Shown here one piece after another: positions 34,142-46,023 of a stretch of DNA of 64,000 nt (positions are counted from its first letter, which is position 1; each line of letters starts with the position of its first letter). Below the pieces are notes generated by a model. That model saw only the letters and a list, made by a program, of their open reading frames with translations, was not told where the DNA came from and did no database searches. Position numbers and translations under genes: made by a program. The stretch is from Mesostigma viride (lineage: Eukaryota > Streptophyta > Mesostigmatophyceae > Mesostigmatales > Mesostigmataceae), in the NCBI GenBank assembly GCA_009746045.1, contig RPFO01001800.1, forward strand, positions 12,501 through 76,500. Reading direction: 5' to 3'.

Positions 34142-35319
34142 TTAAAGAGTGCTAATCATATCAAACAACCTCTTCCGGGCCAAAGCATACAACTCAGGGT
34201 CGTCCCCCATGTCCTTCATTGTTTCCCTCAAAATGCCAATCTTGATCTTCTGAGCTTCGGCGGTGGCCAGCATGTCTTGCTTCGCCGCATCCTTGTCAAG
34301 CAAGCTCTCCTTCTTGGCAAAGTAGGAGCGCGCTCCGTCCTTGCTTGGCCCGTCATCATCAAGCACCACTGGCTCTTTCGAGGTTGCCCCCAGCCCACTT
34401 CCTGGGTTGATCAGCTTCTTGAAAGCCGGCTTGGGCTTCTTCCCTAGTGTATATGTGAAGACCGCACATGCACATACACCCACAAGCATACACACATGCA
34501 CACACACATGCATGCACACATCCGTGGACGTTCATGCACACAAGCGCGCCCAAATGTGAAAGTGCGGAAGGGGAATTTCATTTGAAGACGCTTGCCAACA
34601 AAAGTTCGTATGCCCAATTTTGCGGAACAGTGCAATCCAATTAAGTCATTGGTCACTTCCTGCCACCTGCAGCACTCAAATAAAACATAACCAACGCTAT
34701 CCTCTTCAACTGCCGGCAGCTCTTACCCACGGCCTTCGTGGAGCCACCGGTGCACCCGACCGGGTCCTCAAACACGATGTCCCCATCGACAGTCCGCAGA
34801 ACAACCTGAAGAAACGCGTACTTGTCCATGAGGAGCCAGAACTATAGAAGGCTAGCTTTGGTCGCCGTTGACATAACTGCTTTTATCAGGATTGTTTTGC
34901 CCGCTTCTCTCGTAGTTGTCGTTGCAAAGGGTTAGATCTGACTTGATCTTGTTGTACTGCTCCTTTAGATATGCTGGGGTTCGAGTGTGCAAAGGCTTAG
35001 AAATCTCCCCAGCTAGGTTGAGTGCGTATTCATCAAATGTCTCCTCAGATGGCGTTAAGTCGGGATCGTTGTGTAGAGTGGCAACTTGTTCCCAGAACCC
35101 GGGCGACAACCGCCTGTCGTCGAGGGTTTCCCTCGTGCTCCCCCCTACTTGATTGGACCACGCTGCTCGGATGCTTTCGTCAATTAGGACATGCCCGAAA
35201 CGCGCGTTTTCTCTCATCGTCCACTTCGGCGTTTTCCCATGGGCGACTCCGCATGGCACGCAATGATTTCGCGCTTCGGGTGGCAGCAATTGTCCATCTC
35301 CTTCGGCATTGTCCGCCAT
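34142..35319 (-). CDS. Myb/SANT-like domain protein, probably transposon-encoded
   Basis: Start ATG at 35319 (MADNAEGDGQLL). The first exon carries a trihelix/SANT-like region (KWTMRENARFGHVLIDESIR, then PGFWEQV, ending YLKEQYNKIKSDL...NYERSGQN), the pattern of the Myb/SANT-like domain found in plant and fungal transposons. The last exon is 34443-34142 (acceptor ACACTAG), Lys-rich and helical (KDAAKQDMLATAEAQKIKIG), ending ARKRLFDMISTL. A middle exon at about 34829-34737 (MDKYAFLQVVLRTVDGDIVF, donor GTAAGA) is plausible, but the first exon's donor was not settled. Probably a DNA-binding partner of a transposase, not a host regulator. A broken inverted copy of the last exon lies at 29880. Confidence 0.55.
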
Positions 35320-35615
35320 GGCTGGCGACCGCGGGTCATCTTCCCCTTCCCCGCCGTCGGTGTTTTGGGTTTAATTGCCTGTAATTGCCTGATTGCCCGG
35401 GCACGGAGCTGGCGCCACGTCATCGACTTGGCGGGAACCACTCTACTTGCGGTCCAGATAGTTCAGTTTCGTGTAGACTGAAAATGTTACCTCCCGACCC
35501 AATTTTCAGCTAAAAATGACCGGTTTGGTTTTAACTTCAATCCCGTATAGACTCGGCCTTAGTCGATTTTTGCATGGCGGAAAATCGGCCGCAAGACCAT
35601 TCAGGGGTTAATTAA

Positions 35616-37339
35616 CTCGTCGTTTGTAGAAACTCAGTCCTCACAGGAGGACTGAGTTGACCTACTTTGGGATCGTGTAGCGGTAAGGGTAGGGGGGTAC
35701 CCCATTTGTTTGATGTGCATAATAGCGGTCCATATCATGCTAATGCTTGGGCATATGCATAAAAAATCATACATTGACCAAATCATGTAGAATTTTACTC
35801 GGGTGTTGACCCTTACTTGCGATTTTGCATTTTTGTGTGGAAGCACGAGTGGGAAAATTTTGAATAAATTCCATATGCATGTTTAAAAATTATAAGCATG
35901 TGCAGAGTAGAGTTCTTAAAACGTGGCAAAAAACTGGAGTCAATTTGGCCACTGGCACTGCCTGAAACACGCCAAAAACCACCAGCCCTAAGAATGGAAT
36001 TTGATGTTGCTAGCAATTTGCAAGCATGTAAGTGCGGTCATACTACACACCACCGTGGCCACCAACCATGCCAATAAGCTCATTTCCCTTCAAGCATAAT
36101 AGGACAACATACTTGCATCATCATATTGCAGTTATTCTATACCTTATCATGTGTGAGAGCCTGTGCATGCACGTAGGGAATGGGTTTGGATACCTACCTA
36201 CGAAGGGTTGTATTATAAGTGGGTCTACAGGTTATCCAATATAATGGGCAGTTTAGCATTCTTCAACTGTTTCTAAAAAGAATAGACATGGATAAAACTG
36301 TTTTGCCTTGCCATGCAATGTCCAACATACTTGCTGGCACATGATGATAGTGGTTTATCACCAAGATTTTTCACTGACCCGTGTAAGCTTGCAAGCACCC
36401 TTGATGCAGCCCATGGCCGCACAATCATGCAGTATGAACGTAACAAAGGAATAACTAATATCTATGAAGGTTTATTAACCCATACAACGCCTAAAAACCT
36501 GCACAACTACACTAGGGTAAGGCAAATGCCTTGTAACACCATCTAAAAAGGGGGTTGGGGAGAGGGGCAGGCAACGGTCAAGAAAGAGCATCAACGATCG
36601 AAACTGACAACACCTAGCAAGCTTAAACTCACGTACGAACATCAAGAAACGATGAGGCAATGATATTCCAGCTTTCCCTGGCACGGCCGACGTTACCTTG
36701 GTCCAGGCGGTGCCCGCAAAAGTGGCACTTTGCTCACAAACCGCATGACGTGACAGAGTGGTCGAAATTGTCAAATATACATTGCCACTGAGTTTATTCT
36801 ACGACCATGCATGATAACAAGTAGAAAGAAACCTATAAACCCTTCGACTTGCGCAGGAAAGCAATTTAGTCATCAATTCCGTCGACCAACCTGATCGCAG
36901 TTTTTTTCCAGCAAGAGTAGTGCCGACACGCAGTAAATCGCATCCCTGCGAGCTCAAAATTGACTTGTATCATCTTTAGGGCATATTAAATCTATTTCCT
37001 GAGTTGGGCCAGCTAAATCGTCATCAAACGAAAGCTGCATACATGGGCGCAAACCGCCATGTCTAGGTCGTGCATTTCCGGAACTCACGTTTGACGTGAA
37101 AAGTACCCTTGCCACCTGTACTTTGACCATATTTTTCACTGCAAAGGTCTCGTCCAAAAAAATCCCCAAAATATGTCCAAGAAAGATCTTTTTACGTAGT
37201 ATTTGATAAAATTTTGTCCGAAATTTTTCCTCAAATACTTCGGGCGCGGCGAATTTTTTACAGAACCTCCAAACTCGGTCCTCCCTAGAGGACTGAGAAA
37301 AACTCAGTCCACCTGTGAGGTGGTGTTACAGACGACGAG
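35616..37339. mobile_element. TTAA-flanked non-autonomous DNA transposon, 1.7 kb
   Basis: Ends CTCGTCGTTTGTA (35616) and TACAGACGACGAG (37327-37339), 12 of 13 matching as inverted repeats. Both are flanked by TTAA (35612-35615 and 37340-37343), the target duplication of piggyBac-type elements. Just inside each end sits an ACTCAGTCC/GGACTGAGT hairpin. No transposase was seen. It contains copy 2 of the 250-bp dispersed repeat. TTAA being self-complementary, part of the TIR could be mistaken for the duplication. Confidence 0.55.
36885..37135 (+). repeat. dispersed 250-bp repeat, copy 2
   Basis: Direct-orientation match of 29490-29740, lying within the TTAA-flanked element close to its right end. 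Confidence 0.7.
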
Positions 37340-37343
37340 TTAA

Positions 37344-38189
37344 GTAAAAGGACGTGCTGGAAATTTCCCTTTAGAGAAAACATCAGAAGGCCCTAAAAAG
37401 GGCGCACACGTAGCCCTCCCCTACCGTGGAGGGGGCTTTACTTGATTGGATGATATGCAAGTCACAAACTTCGCTACTTGCTCTGGTACTTTGGAGGACT
37501 ACGGACTTGCCAGCCGGCCAACTTGGGTCATGGGAAAATATCTATGCACACGTCACACAAGGCCTCCACAGTAACCCTGCACTTGTCAACAAGGCGGTTG
37601 TAGCTCTGGGACATGTTGATTACAGGTACAATTCGCCCCACATGACCATATTGTTGTTGTTCCAATGGCGGAAAGCCGTCACCTTGGCCAGACGAACAAC
37701 CTCGTAAGAGGCGACGTGGGTGAGCAGCAAAAAGCCCTCTACCCCAGCCAAAAATATACCGGCATTGCCATCCCCACCTTCATAGTTAATGCTAGCATGG
37801 TACGTGACATGTGTCTCTAGCCTGTAGTTTCTCGTGCTGTGAAACGTGTACCTGTTCACGTACGCAGCTTTGAACTCGTGGGCCACTACGCAACCAATGT
37901 TCAACAGGAAAGTCCCAAGGTGACTGCATGCTGGGTATGGTTAAATTGCAAGCAGGCATTGATCAATAGCGCGCTCTTCCCGCCATGGGTGCGCTTGCGC
38001 CTGCACAAAAGACACTATATTAACTTGTCCGAGAAAGTACACATCACCATCAGTGCTCTGACATCGTCCATGAAAGAGCATTTAGTAGATTCATTTTATT
38101 AAGTGCGGCAAGTCAGTGAAAACCCCGGTTTCCAGTAGGGCATCCAGCTGCCTAACGAGAAGCAAATCATTCACAAGCGTGGCCTGAAG
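37344..38189. other. non-genic stretch
   Basis: No gene recognised. A 94-codon minus-strand frame at 37904-37620 (ETHVTYHASINYEGGDGNAG inside it) has protein-like composition but no known motif; it may be a transposon fragment. Confidence 0.35.
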
Positions 38190-38581
38190 CCGTGTAGCAA
38201 ATACGTGCGTATTGTCAAAATAAATACGGCAATACGCGTTTTTTTGGCCCCGACGTATTATACGCGTATTTTGTCAGGAATACGTTATTTGGACTTATAA
38301 ATTTTCGAGGTTCGAGCTGGGGCAGCGCTTGGCGCCAGGCCAACTGGACCGTGGCGCGGCGCCTACCTTCACCAAGATTTTCTACTATGAACTAGGCTTT
38401 TCGCAAGTCCAGTAATGACTTGGCAGTTGGCAAGCTAGCTGAAATTACACGGAGAGATTGCCAGCACGATAAAAATGCCAGCTGTGCTGGGAACGTGGTA
38501 CATCACACAACTTGTATCATTAATATTGCATGGCAGTGTGCCATTGGATTTTGCACTAAGGGCAAACGTGTTTTTGCAGCC

Positions 38582-39924
38582 ATGCCAGAAAAAGGGCCAG
38601 AGCATAAAATTGTAGCGAAAAAAACTATCTTGGTGAAGGATGCTCAGGGGAAAACGGTTTCGCAGCTGAAGTTTAGCTGCTCATTTTGCGGCCACAATTT
38701 TACCAGTGGCGATGGCAAGCAGATTAGTGCGACCTGGATGCGCGCACATTTTGCGGGCATCGCAGGGCAGGGCATACAGTCATTCCCGCGTTAAGTTGCG
38801 TTTCTTAAGGTTGCGTTCCCGCGTTAAGTTGCGGCGCCGAAGTTTGGGGGGCGACCGCAACTTAAGCATGGAGGCCATCGCAACTTAACGCGGTAATGAC
38901 TCAATTTGTAGGTGTCAGGCCATTTTTGGCCGCGCAGGAGGCCATTTTTTGCCAAGTCCGGACCCGCTACGTGATTTTAGGGGGCAAAATACGCAAGCCC
39001 CACTGGCGCGCAAATTTCCCCGCCTGCTGGCCTAATGATAGGTGAAAAGCGCGAATGCAACCTTACAAATTCAGTTTTGCCGGCAGCCTGCGGGCTGCGG
39101 TACATAAGAATCCACGACCATGCATGGTCATCTGTAATTGAGACACTATCTAGCCGGAAATTACCACCATATGAGTCATGCCGAATGCACCGCTGAAGGG
39201 CAAAGACAAGGTTGTTGAGGCCACAGGCAGTCTCACTGCATGTGGCCTCCATGTTGTTATTATTGTTTACACGCAGGCCATTGACAGTAAATGAAGCTTC
39301 CCTCACGACTGTTCCCATGTTTTGTCACAGTCAAACGTGAAGCCGACTGGCAATTAAGTGAACCCGCCAAAAAAAGAGCCGAAGTCAGAGGGTTAAACAC
39401 ACATTTGTGTTATAAAACGCAGGCACTGCGTGGCTGCCCACGGCGTGTTTTGCAGCCCGCCTTTCAGTTTGTCCACAATATCTGGCCTGGAAAATGGACT
39501 TTGGCCGGCTTTGACGCTGCAGCTGGATCGGGCTTGACGAGAGCTGTCGAATGCCGTATAGAAGTCCGTCAGAGGAGGAGGTGGTGGGCTGCTAGCCTAA
39601 TTCTACCGTTAAGTTGCGTTCCCGCGTTAAGTTGCGGCGCCAAGTTTTAGGGGGCGATCGCAACTTAACGCGGGAATGACTGTAGATGCTTGCCTTGATG
39701 CAAAGATTGGGCAGAAACGGACGTTAGAATTCCAGGATTTGTGGAGACAGAAGGCCGGGCTTAAGGCGAGGAAGCAGCAGCACCTTAGCTTCAGGACAAT
39801 GGCGGAGAGCGGCCACGGCCTTGCTTCGGGGTCGGCCGGTGTATATGTTGTCTTATTGATGTATGGAATGCATGCCAATAGTGGAGCTGTTTATGTGGTT
39901 GTTAAAATAATTATTCATTCATGA
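38582..39924 (+). pseudogene. hAT transposase N-terminus split by an insertion
   Basis: Starts MPEKGPEHKIVAKKT, closely parallel to the 27469 copy. The finger reads CSFCGHNF...MRAHFAGIAGQGI, then is cut at 38776. It resumes at 39685 with DACLDAKIGQKRTL, which restores the late Cys of the BED finger. Downstream (RARKQQHLSFRTMAESGHGL-like text) is open to 39924. No catalytic core. Confidence 0.6.
38777..39682. mobile_element. 906-bp Tc1/mariner-like non-autonomous element
   Basis: Perfect 24-bp terminal inverted repeats starting CAGTCATTCCCGCG, flanked by TA on both sides (38775-38776 and 39683-39684). A TA duplication and CAGT ends are typical of Tc1/mariner. Extra internal copies of the TIR core (GCGTTAAGTTGCG) occur near both ends, and the left 38777-38901 segment looks like a complete mini-copy. 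No transposase frame was recognised. Confidence 0.8.
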
Positions 39925-40189
39925 CTCATTTTGACATAGTCGATGATAGCTGGTCGTCTCATTCATGGTATTGGTTGTCGGTGTGTTCTGCACCTAATTG
40001 CCATGAGTGATATCCATGCATAACTATGCCCCTAACCCCTAAGGCCTAAACCCTTAAAAGGCCCATTCATAACCATGCTGCACACTGCCACGTATTCTGG
40101 TGACGTATTCTGCCAGGCTCCACGTATACACTCGTATTTTGGAGGCCGACGTATTTGACGTACCGACGTACTGGCCAATGAGACCTAAG

Positions 40190-40955
40190 GGGCCCTTAGA
40201 GACCCTGGGGACCTTAGAGACCCTCGCCCTAGTGACAGCCTTCATGACCCCGATCGCCCGCTCCACGTAAAACTCGCTTTGAAAAGCTATCTCGACGAGT
40301 TCCCAACCATACGCTAGTGTCGTTCGTGTTGCGTGACACACTACGCTGCACATGCAAATTATACGTCAGCATCAACGCGGCGCCCTCACGCTCTGCTAAC
40401 TTAGCATACCGGAGACAAGCACACTTCACATCATCAAGCGAATGTGGATCCTACATAGCATCAGCACAGCGCAAAAAGTGCACCTGTAGCGAAAATGCGC
40501 AGGAAGCGCCACAAATCCCGAGCCACAGGTGAAAGGACATCGCCATGAAAGACATACAAACTAAACGTCTCAACGAACTGCAGGGTTTTCTCCATGGTCC
40601 AAGAATATGCCCAATAACAAACTACATCCCTGTCTGTAGGACCGTCGCCCAGCCTTCTCAGGCATCCATGTTGCAGCGCCATGAGATGGCCTTTTTCTGA
40701 TGATCGGGCGTCAAGGCATGCCTCTATGGCTCCACTCGACCGCGTAGCGTTGGCTCAAATTAACAACAATCGAAGCAGGTTTTTAACCACCCCAGGCAAA
40801 AGGCGATGGGCCAACCCTGGGATGATGCTCCAAGGAAATATGAAGCCAACCATGTCAGCGGTCGTAGGACGACCGTGCACCCCCGCTGCTTCAGCTCGTA
40901 GACCGCCAGTATCTACTACAGCTTCACGCATTTTTTCCACGTCGTAATTTTTTTT
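40190..40955 (-). pseudogene. degenerate transposon ORF (DUF4218-like neighbourhood)
   Basis: Open minus-strand pieces in changing frames read VARDLWRFLRIFATGALF, then KLAEREGAALMLTYNLHVQR, then AYGWELVEIAFQSEFYVERA followed by IGVMKAVTRAR. The order L-x-x-(Y/L)A, then TYNLH, then VERAI..MK resembles the region C-terminal to the transposase in CACTA/tnp2-type elements and similar algal transposons. Several stops and shifts break it. The assignment is by pattern only. Confidence 0.35.
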
Positions 40956-43900
40956 GCAATCGAACTTTTTCGCGCTTTTTGGGCCCGTTGTTGGTAAATT
41001 TCAACAAATTTTGCAAGCTTTCGCATGATTTTTCACAAAGGGTATAATGCACAAAGGGCGCTGGTTGTCTCCTTGATAATAGTTGTAGAGAGACCCTTGA
41101 AAATTTCGCATGAATTCACGCATTTTTGGCCCGTTTTTGGTAAATTTCAGCAAATTTTGCGCGATTTCGCACGATTTTGCACAGTCCGCCGAGAAGTTAA
41201 AAAGGGTGAAATTGGCGTTTTTTTCTAGCAAAAATCGACCCCATTCTCCGTGGGACCACCCGAAAGGCGGCTGGCTCCGCTTTGCCTTAGCCGTTTTCCA
41301 GCCCCCCCGCGAGGGGAAATTGTGTAGGTCTTTGCAACCGTTTGGGTGTTAGAGCCAGTGTCCAGGTTTTGCAAAGAAACTCTTTTCTTTTTCTTACTAA
41401 CGTGATTGACAGTTCTTCTTTACTTGCCATATTATTGGTTATTTTGCACGCTTCATAGGTGTGGTATTATTTCGGCATCGAGAACTGCATATCGTCGGCC
41501 TACAAAGATCCTGACTTCGTCAAAGGCGTGACCAGCCCGTCGGCCCGCCACAGGAGGCAAGTCCATTGAAGCCCGTTGGCTGGTCTGGTAGATCACAAGT
41601 TCAATGGCATATAGCGTCTAGTCCCCACGGGGAGGCCTGCCATAGTCAGTTAAGTGCGGATGGCGGGCAGGGGTTTTCAACCCGTTCGTATTGAACTCTA
41701 TTCGGCTTCTTAAGCATGGGTAATGTGCCGCTTCACTTGCGCAGCTTGAAAAAGTTTACGGTACTACTTGCTTTTTGTGATACCCGGTCCCCTCGAGCCA
41801 AGGACACTCCAACAACATGCGAGTTGTAAAGGATGAGATGGGCAGTCTTTTTTATCGAGGTGTTCGTGTGTCACACTTGGCTCCCGGTGTCCCACGGAGG
41901 AAGCCGTTCTTTAGCTTAATTCTTGCACGGTGACCGACCTGCGGTCATGAGATGCAAGTTTTGTCGTTTTATGGGAACGGCAGGTGAGCGTGCTTGCGAG
42001 TGTACGTTGTCTCTTCAAGGGGGTCTATGTTAAGTACGGCACGATGAGATTCCCGGGTTATGATGAATTCATGCGAAAATTTTCAAGGTTGTCTCTATAG
42101 CTACATAGACCCTTCGCTTAACCCATAGTCCACTGACCCATTTTCGGCACTTTCATGAATACCCCTGAAAATGAAAAAAATCATAATTCACAAGCCACAA
42201 CTCCAAATTACCCCAATCAAGATGCTAGGAGTATCTACACTTCAAGGGCTTTCAAAATAAGCATTTGGATGGTAGCTCTAGTCAAAGTTGCCTGCTAGCA
42301 CATGCCAAAAGACGATCTTTTTTCCCCATGGAAAAGTCTACCCCCCCCCATGCAACTTCCCAGGGTACGGTAGGGAACCTCAATACCAACATTGAACAAC
42401 TTAATTGGATAGTCCAATGGGGGTTTCCTTGGGTCAGACCACCCGGATAACCCATTACCCCTAAATAACGTGCTCACATATGTGTGTGGGTTACGCGCAT
42501 GTAATCTATGACATGCAACACAATAGTGCATTATAAAAAGCTATCAAAGGCTGCCAAAAGTGCTGGAATACAAACACGTTGCCTACCAGTGCACCAACGG
42601 AATGATGTACTCCAAATAAAATGCCATAAACTGGGCACTTTCAGGGCTAATACCAATCTTTACTACAAGAGGCTTGCTGAAATATGCATAGATAAAATCG
42701 TCATTTATAATGCATGGGAGATGTATTCCGCTGCAAACAACACGCAAGTATGTTGTCGTACTTGGCTTGTTCATGCCCTACCGGACCGGCCGGACCGGAT
42801 TCCGCCGGGACCAGCATATCTCACATCTACCGTTGCTCTAGTAAGCTCTACAGGCACAAGCCGCCATTAAGCCGCATCATGCATGCATCCTTTATGATTA
42901 CCAGGTTGATGTCCCGTTCAAACATGGCCTATAAACGCGTCCGCATTCCCAGCAAATGCTGCAGCGGACATCCCGTAACAAACGTGGATGCTTGGGCTGG
43001 CGCAGCCTGCCCGCCATATTAAAGGAGAAAATCGACATCTGATAGGCGATGACTCGTCTGGCACTGACGACCAAGAAGGCAGTTGTTACGACCTGGTTCT
43101 CCTCCTTCACCTCGACCCCCGGACGTGACCTGTCCTGAACTAACTAACCCGGTAGAAGAAGGAACCCTGTTTTGCTTTCTGAAAGATCGTTGAACTCCCG
43201 ACTCTAATGCTTTCCGATAATTGTTTCCATACTGAGCCATTAACACGTTTACTTAGACATCAACTGGCAATAACGTACATCCATGGTTCGACTAGCTGTA
43301 ACAAGCCATATGAAAGGTCGAACTGTCAACACAAGGAAATTGCAACACCTAAATTGGCCGACAACCTCGTGCGTGCTCGGGCCAAACATGGCCCTCGCCC
43401 GTACGATCACAGGCAGGTAAGATCTACGCAGGACAACACTCTATTGCCACGTAGGGCGGGGCTAGTCGAGAACACACCGAGCGCCAACGGTCCAGGCCAT
43501 AAAGTGCGCAGCGCGGCGCGAGTGCACCGGCCCACAGTACATAACAATTGACACGTTGAAGTGGACCAACTAACCACTGGTCAAAAGGGTCCTAACCACA
43601 CGTAAACGTAGGAAAGACAACAGTCGTAACCACGGGCTGTTTCGGAATAGCTGAGGCCACCAAGAACGGAAGGCCTCAATTTACGGCCGTAATAACACAG
43701 TTTGTTACGCGCCGTAACGCCTCCCCCCCATAAAAGGTAGGGAGCCCTCTCCCTACGTCAGGAGAGCATAAACACTGGATCATAAACAGAGGTAGGTCGG
43801 TAGGAATAAAACACCTATCGCACCCAGCTATAACCCAACACAATCAGCGAGCCACCCAAGGCTCCCAGCGCAAATATGTTGAGCGTGAGTCCACCCCGAA

Positions 43901-43990
43901 CGGTGTAGGGTTCACCAGCACCACGCCGGGTGTTAGGCTTCCCCTAACTGCCTGGCACAGAAGCTTGCCAGGGGGGACGACACTAGGCAG
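40956..43990. other. 3-kb stretch without a recognised gene
   Basis: A+T-rich parts (40950-42550) with repeated TTGGTAAATTTCA.CAAATTTTGC phrases at about 40990 and 41138. 42550-43990 has short open frames only. The stretch 43740-43990 (many CCCAGC/CACC phrases) could be LTR-derived, but no partner LTR was found. Confidence 0.4.
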
Positions 43991-44545
43991 GACAAGCGTA
44001 GGAAACAATACTCACACCAAGTGCCAAGGATAACCAACCAATTTGCCAAGCATAGAGGGCGACTCTATATACCGGAGGGACAGCACCCTCAGGTGGGGCC
44101 TAGAGCCCTCTATCTACTGGCCATCAGCATGGTAGGTCCCGCGCGTCGCAATCAGCACATCGAAGTACGCGCGGTAATGAACGAAATCCTCGTTGTTGTC
44201 ATGGCGGTCAATGGTAAGGTAGACATCCTCCCACACGCCCCCAGGGAACAACCCCAGAAAGGCCCAGTAATACCTGTGTTGTGTCAAAACAACCTACATC
44301 CTGGCCCAATCAATGTGGCCGCAGGAAATTTGGGCGAAAAAGGGTTCCACTGCACACACGCACAAAATGCGGAGGTAGGCACGGCTGGCCATAGTCAGCT
44401 GGGAAAGCTGCACAGTCGTGAAGAAAAGCTCGAGAAGCCGATCCACGTTGGCCGGCCACAGACGGGTATGCCGGATCTCTCGGCCTCGCCAACGCCGGGG
44501 GCACTGCCGTGAACCAAAAGTAGAAAGGTAGGGCCCCGCGCGGGG
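43991..44545 (-). other. broken minus-strand coding-like segment
   Basis: Minus-strand frames read WPANVDRLLELFFTTVQLSQ and, further on, YYWAFLGLFPGGVWEDVYLT with DRHDNNEDFVHYRAYFDVLI. The amino-acid usage looks like real protein, but there are stops between the pieces and no family is recognised. Probably part of the transposon that carries the adjacent palindrome. Confidence 0.3.
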
Positions 44546-45490
44546 AGGCCCGCTTGAGCGTCGTCGTGGGTAAGCGCTCTGTGTTCGCGAAGCTGAACGT
44601 GTTGCGGCTGGGCGACCCGTTGGAGGCTCCATCAGTTGCGCACAATTTCCCGGTCATCTCGGACCAGGCGGTGGTGGGTCATGGCCTGTCAGTGTCAGCG
44701 CGTCGTGATCTGCAAGTCCCCCGCCCGTGTCTGAGGATGTTGTACAGGTGTCCCGCTCGCTTGCGGCTAGCACCCGTCACGACATTCCCGCGGCTGCTGC
44801 TACGCAACCGCAGGACACAGATGCCCCTCCGTTCGGGATGATTGTGCTTCCCGACCCGTTGTACGAGGGCGACTGCTTGGTTCGCCGTCTCACCTACCGC
44901 TGGGCGCGTCATCACAATGACCGCCTTACCTACGCCAGCTGGGCGTGGGCCTACCCTGCACCCTTGCGCGTGCCGGCATCGGACGCCGTCTTCTTCTACC
45001 GCCCACCGCGCTCTCCGGGCCTTCTGGCGACGCAACTGCAGCCCTCCCTGCTGTGGGATGCGTGCCGGCCCGCCCACCTTCCGGGGCCCACGCCCAGCTG
45101 GCGTAGGTAAGGCGGTCATTGTGATGACGCGCCCAACGGTAGGTGAGACGGCGAACCAAGCAGTCGCCCTCGTACAACGGGTCGGGAAGCACAATCATCC
45201 CGAACGGAGGGGCATCTGTGTCCTGCGGTTGCGTAGCAGCAGCCGCGGGAATGTCGTGACGGGTGCTAGCCGCAAGCGAGCGGGACACCTGTACAACATC
45301 CTCAGACACGGGCGGGGGACCTGCAGATCACGACACGCTGACACCGACAGGCCATGACCCACCACCGCCTGGTCCGAGATGACCGGGCAATTGTGCGCAA
45401 CTGACGGAGCCTCCAACGGGTCGCCCAGCCGCAACACGTTCAGCTTCGCGAACACAGAGCGCTTACCCACGACGACGCTCAAGCGGGCCT
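44546..45490. repeat. palindrome 1: 406-bp arms, 133-bp spacer
   Basis: Left arm 44546-44951 and right arm 45085-45490 are near-identical reverse complements; the translated arms differ at only a few residues (NFPVISD/NCPVISD, VSARRDL/VSACRDL). Each arm holds the same outward-to-inward frame (SVVVGKRSVFAKLNVLRLGD...HGLSVSA), then in another frame FGMIVLPDPLYEGDCLVRRL with TYRWARHHNDRLTYASWAW. The family is not recognised. Confidence 0.85.
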
Positions 45491-46023
45491 GGTCCACCAT
45501 TACCTTGGCCGAAACAGCCGGCGGCAGGATGCCACCACTAGGCGGCAGCGTAGACGTAGAAGGGGGTCCACCAGAAGCCGGCGGCGGAACCACTCGCAGC
45601 GCTCAGCAACCAAACCGGAGGACACCACTAGGTTGCGCACCGGAGCGCCGACAGCACCGGTAGGCGCGCGTAGGTGCGACCGCAGCACGAGCAGGCGCAG
45701 GCTCCTCGCGAGTAGGCACGACAACAGCGGCGGTAGGGGCGACGACCTCGCGCGCGGTCGCGACGGCGGCACTAGCATGCGCGGCGGTAGGGGCGACAAC
45801 CTCGTGCATGGGCGCGACGGCGGCGCGAGCATGCACGACGGCGGCACTGGCAGGCGCAGCCACGTCGCAGGACGGCGCGACAGCAGCACTAGTAGGCGCG
45901 ACCACGTCGTTGGATGGCGCGACAATGGCTGGCACCACGACGACGGTACGAGTCACCACAGCGGTAGGGGCAGTGACAGCCGTAGGTACGACAACCGCCG
46001 GTGCCGCAACAACAGCAGGTACC

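Larger units (their letters stand above)
38190..40190 (+). mobile_element. hAT element 2, interrupted by a mariner-like insertion
   Basis: The left end (about 38190-38300) and right part (about 40080-40180) are dense in CGTATT/TACGCG motifs like those of hAT element 1. The leader before the ATG also matches element 1 (ATGCCAGCTGTGCT, GTACATCAC, GCAGCCATGCC). The transposase starts at 38582. The exact right end is not defined. Confidence 0.5.

Noticed and set aside
35634-35846. Short frames in A+T-rich DNA within the TTAA element
   Set aside because: Composition and length fit chance; no transposase motif.
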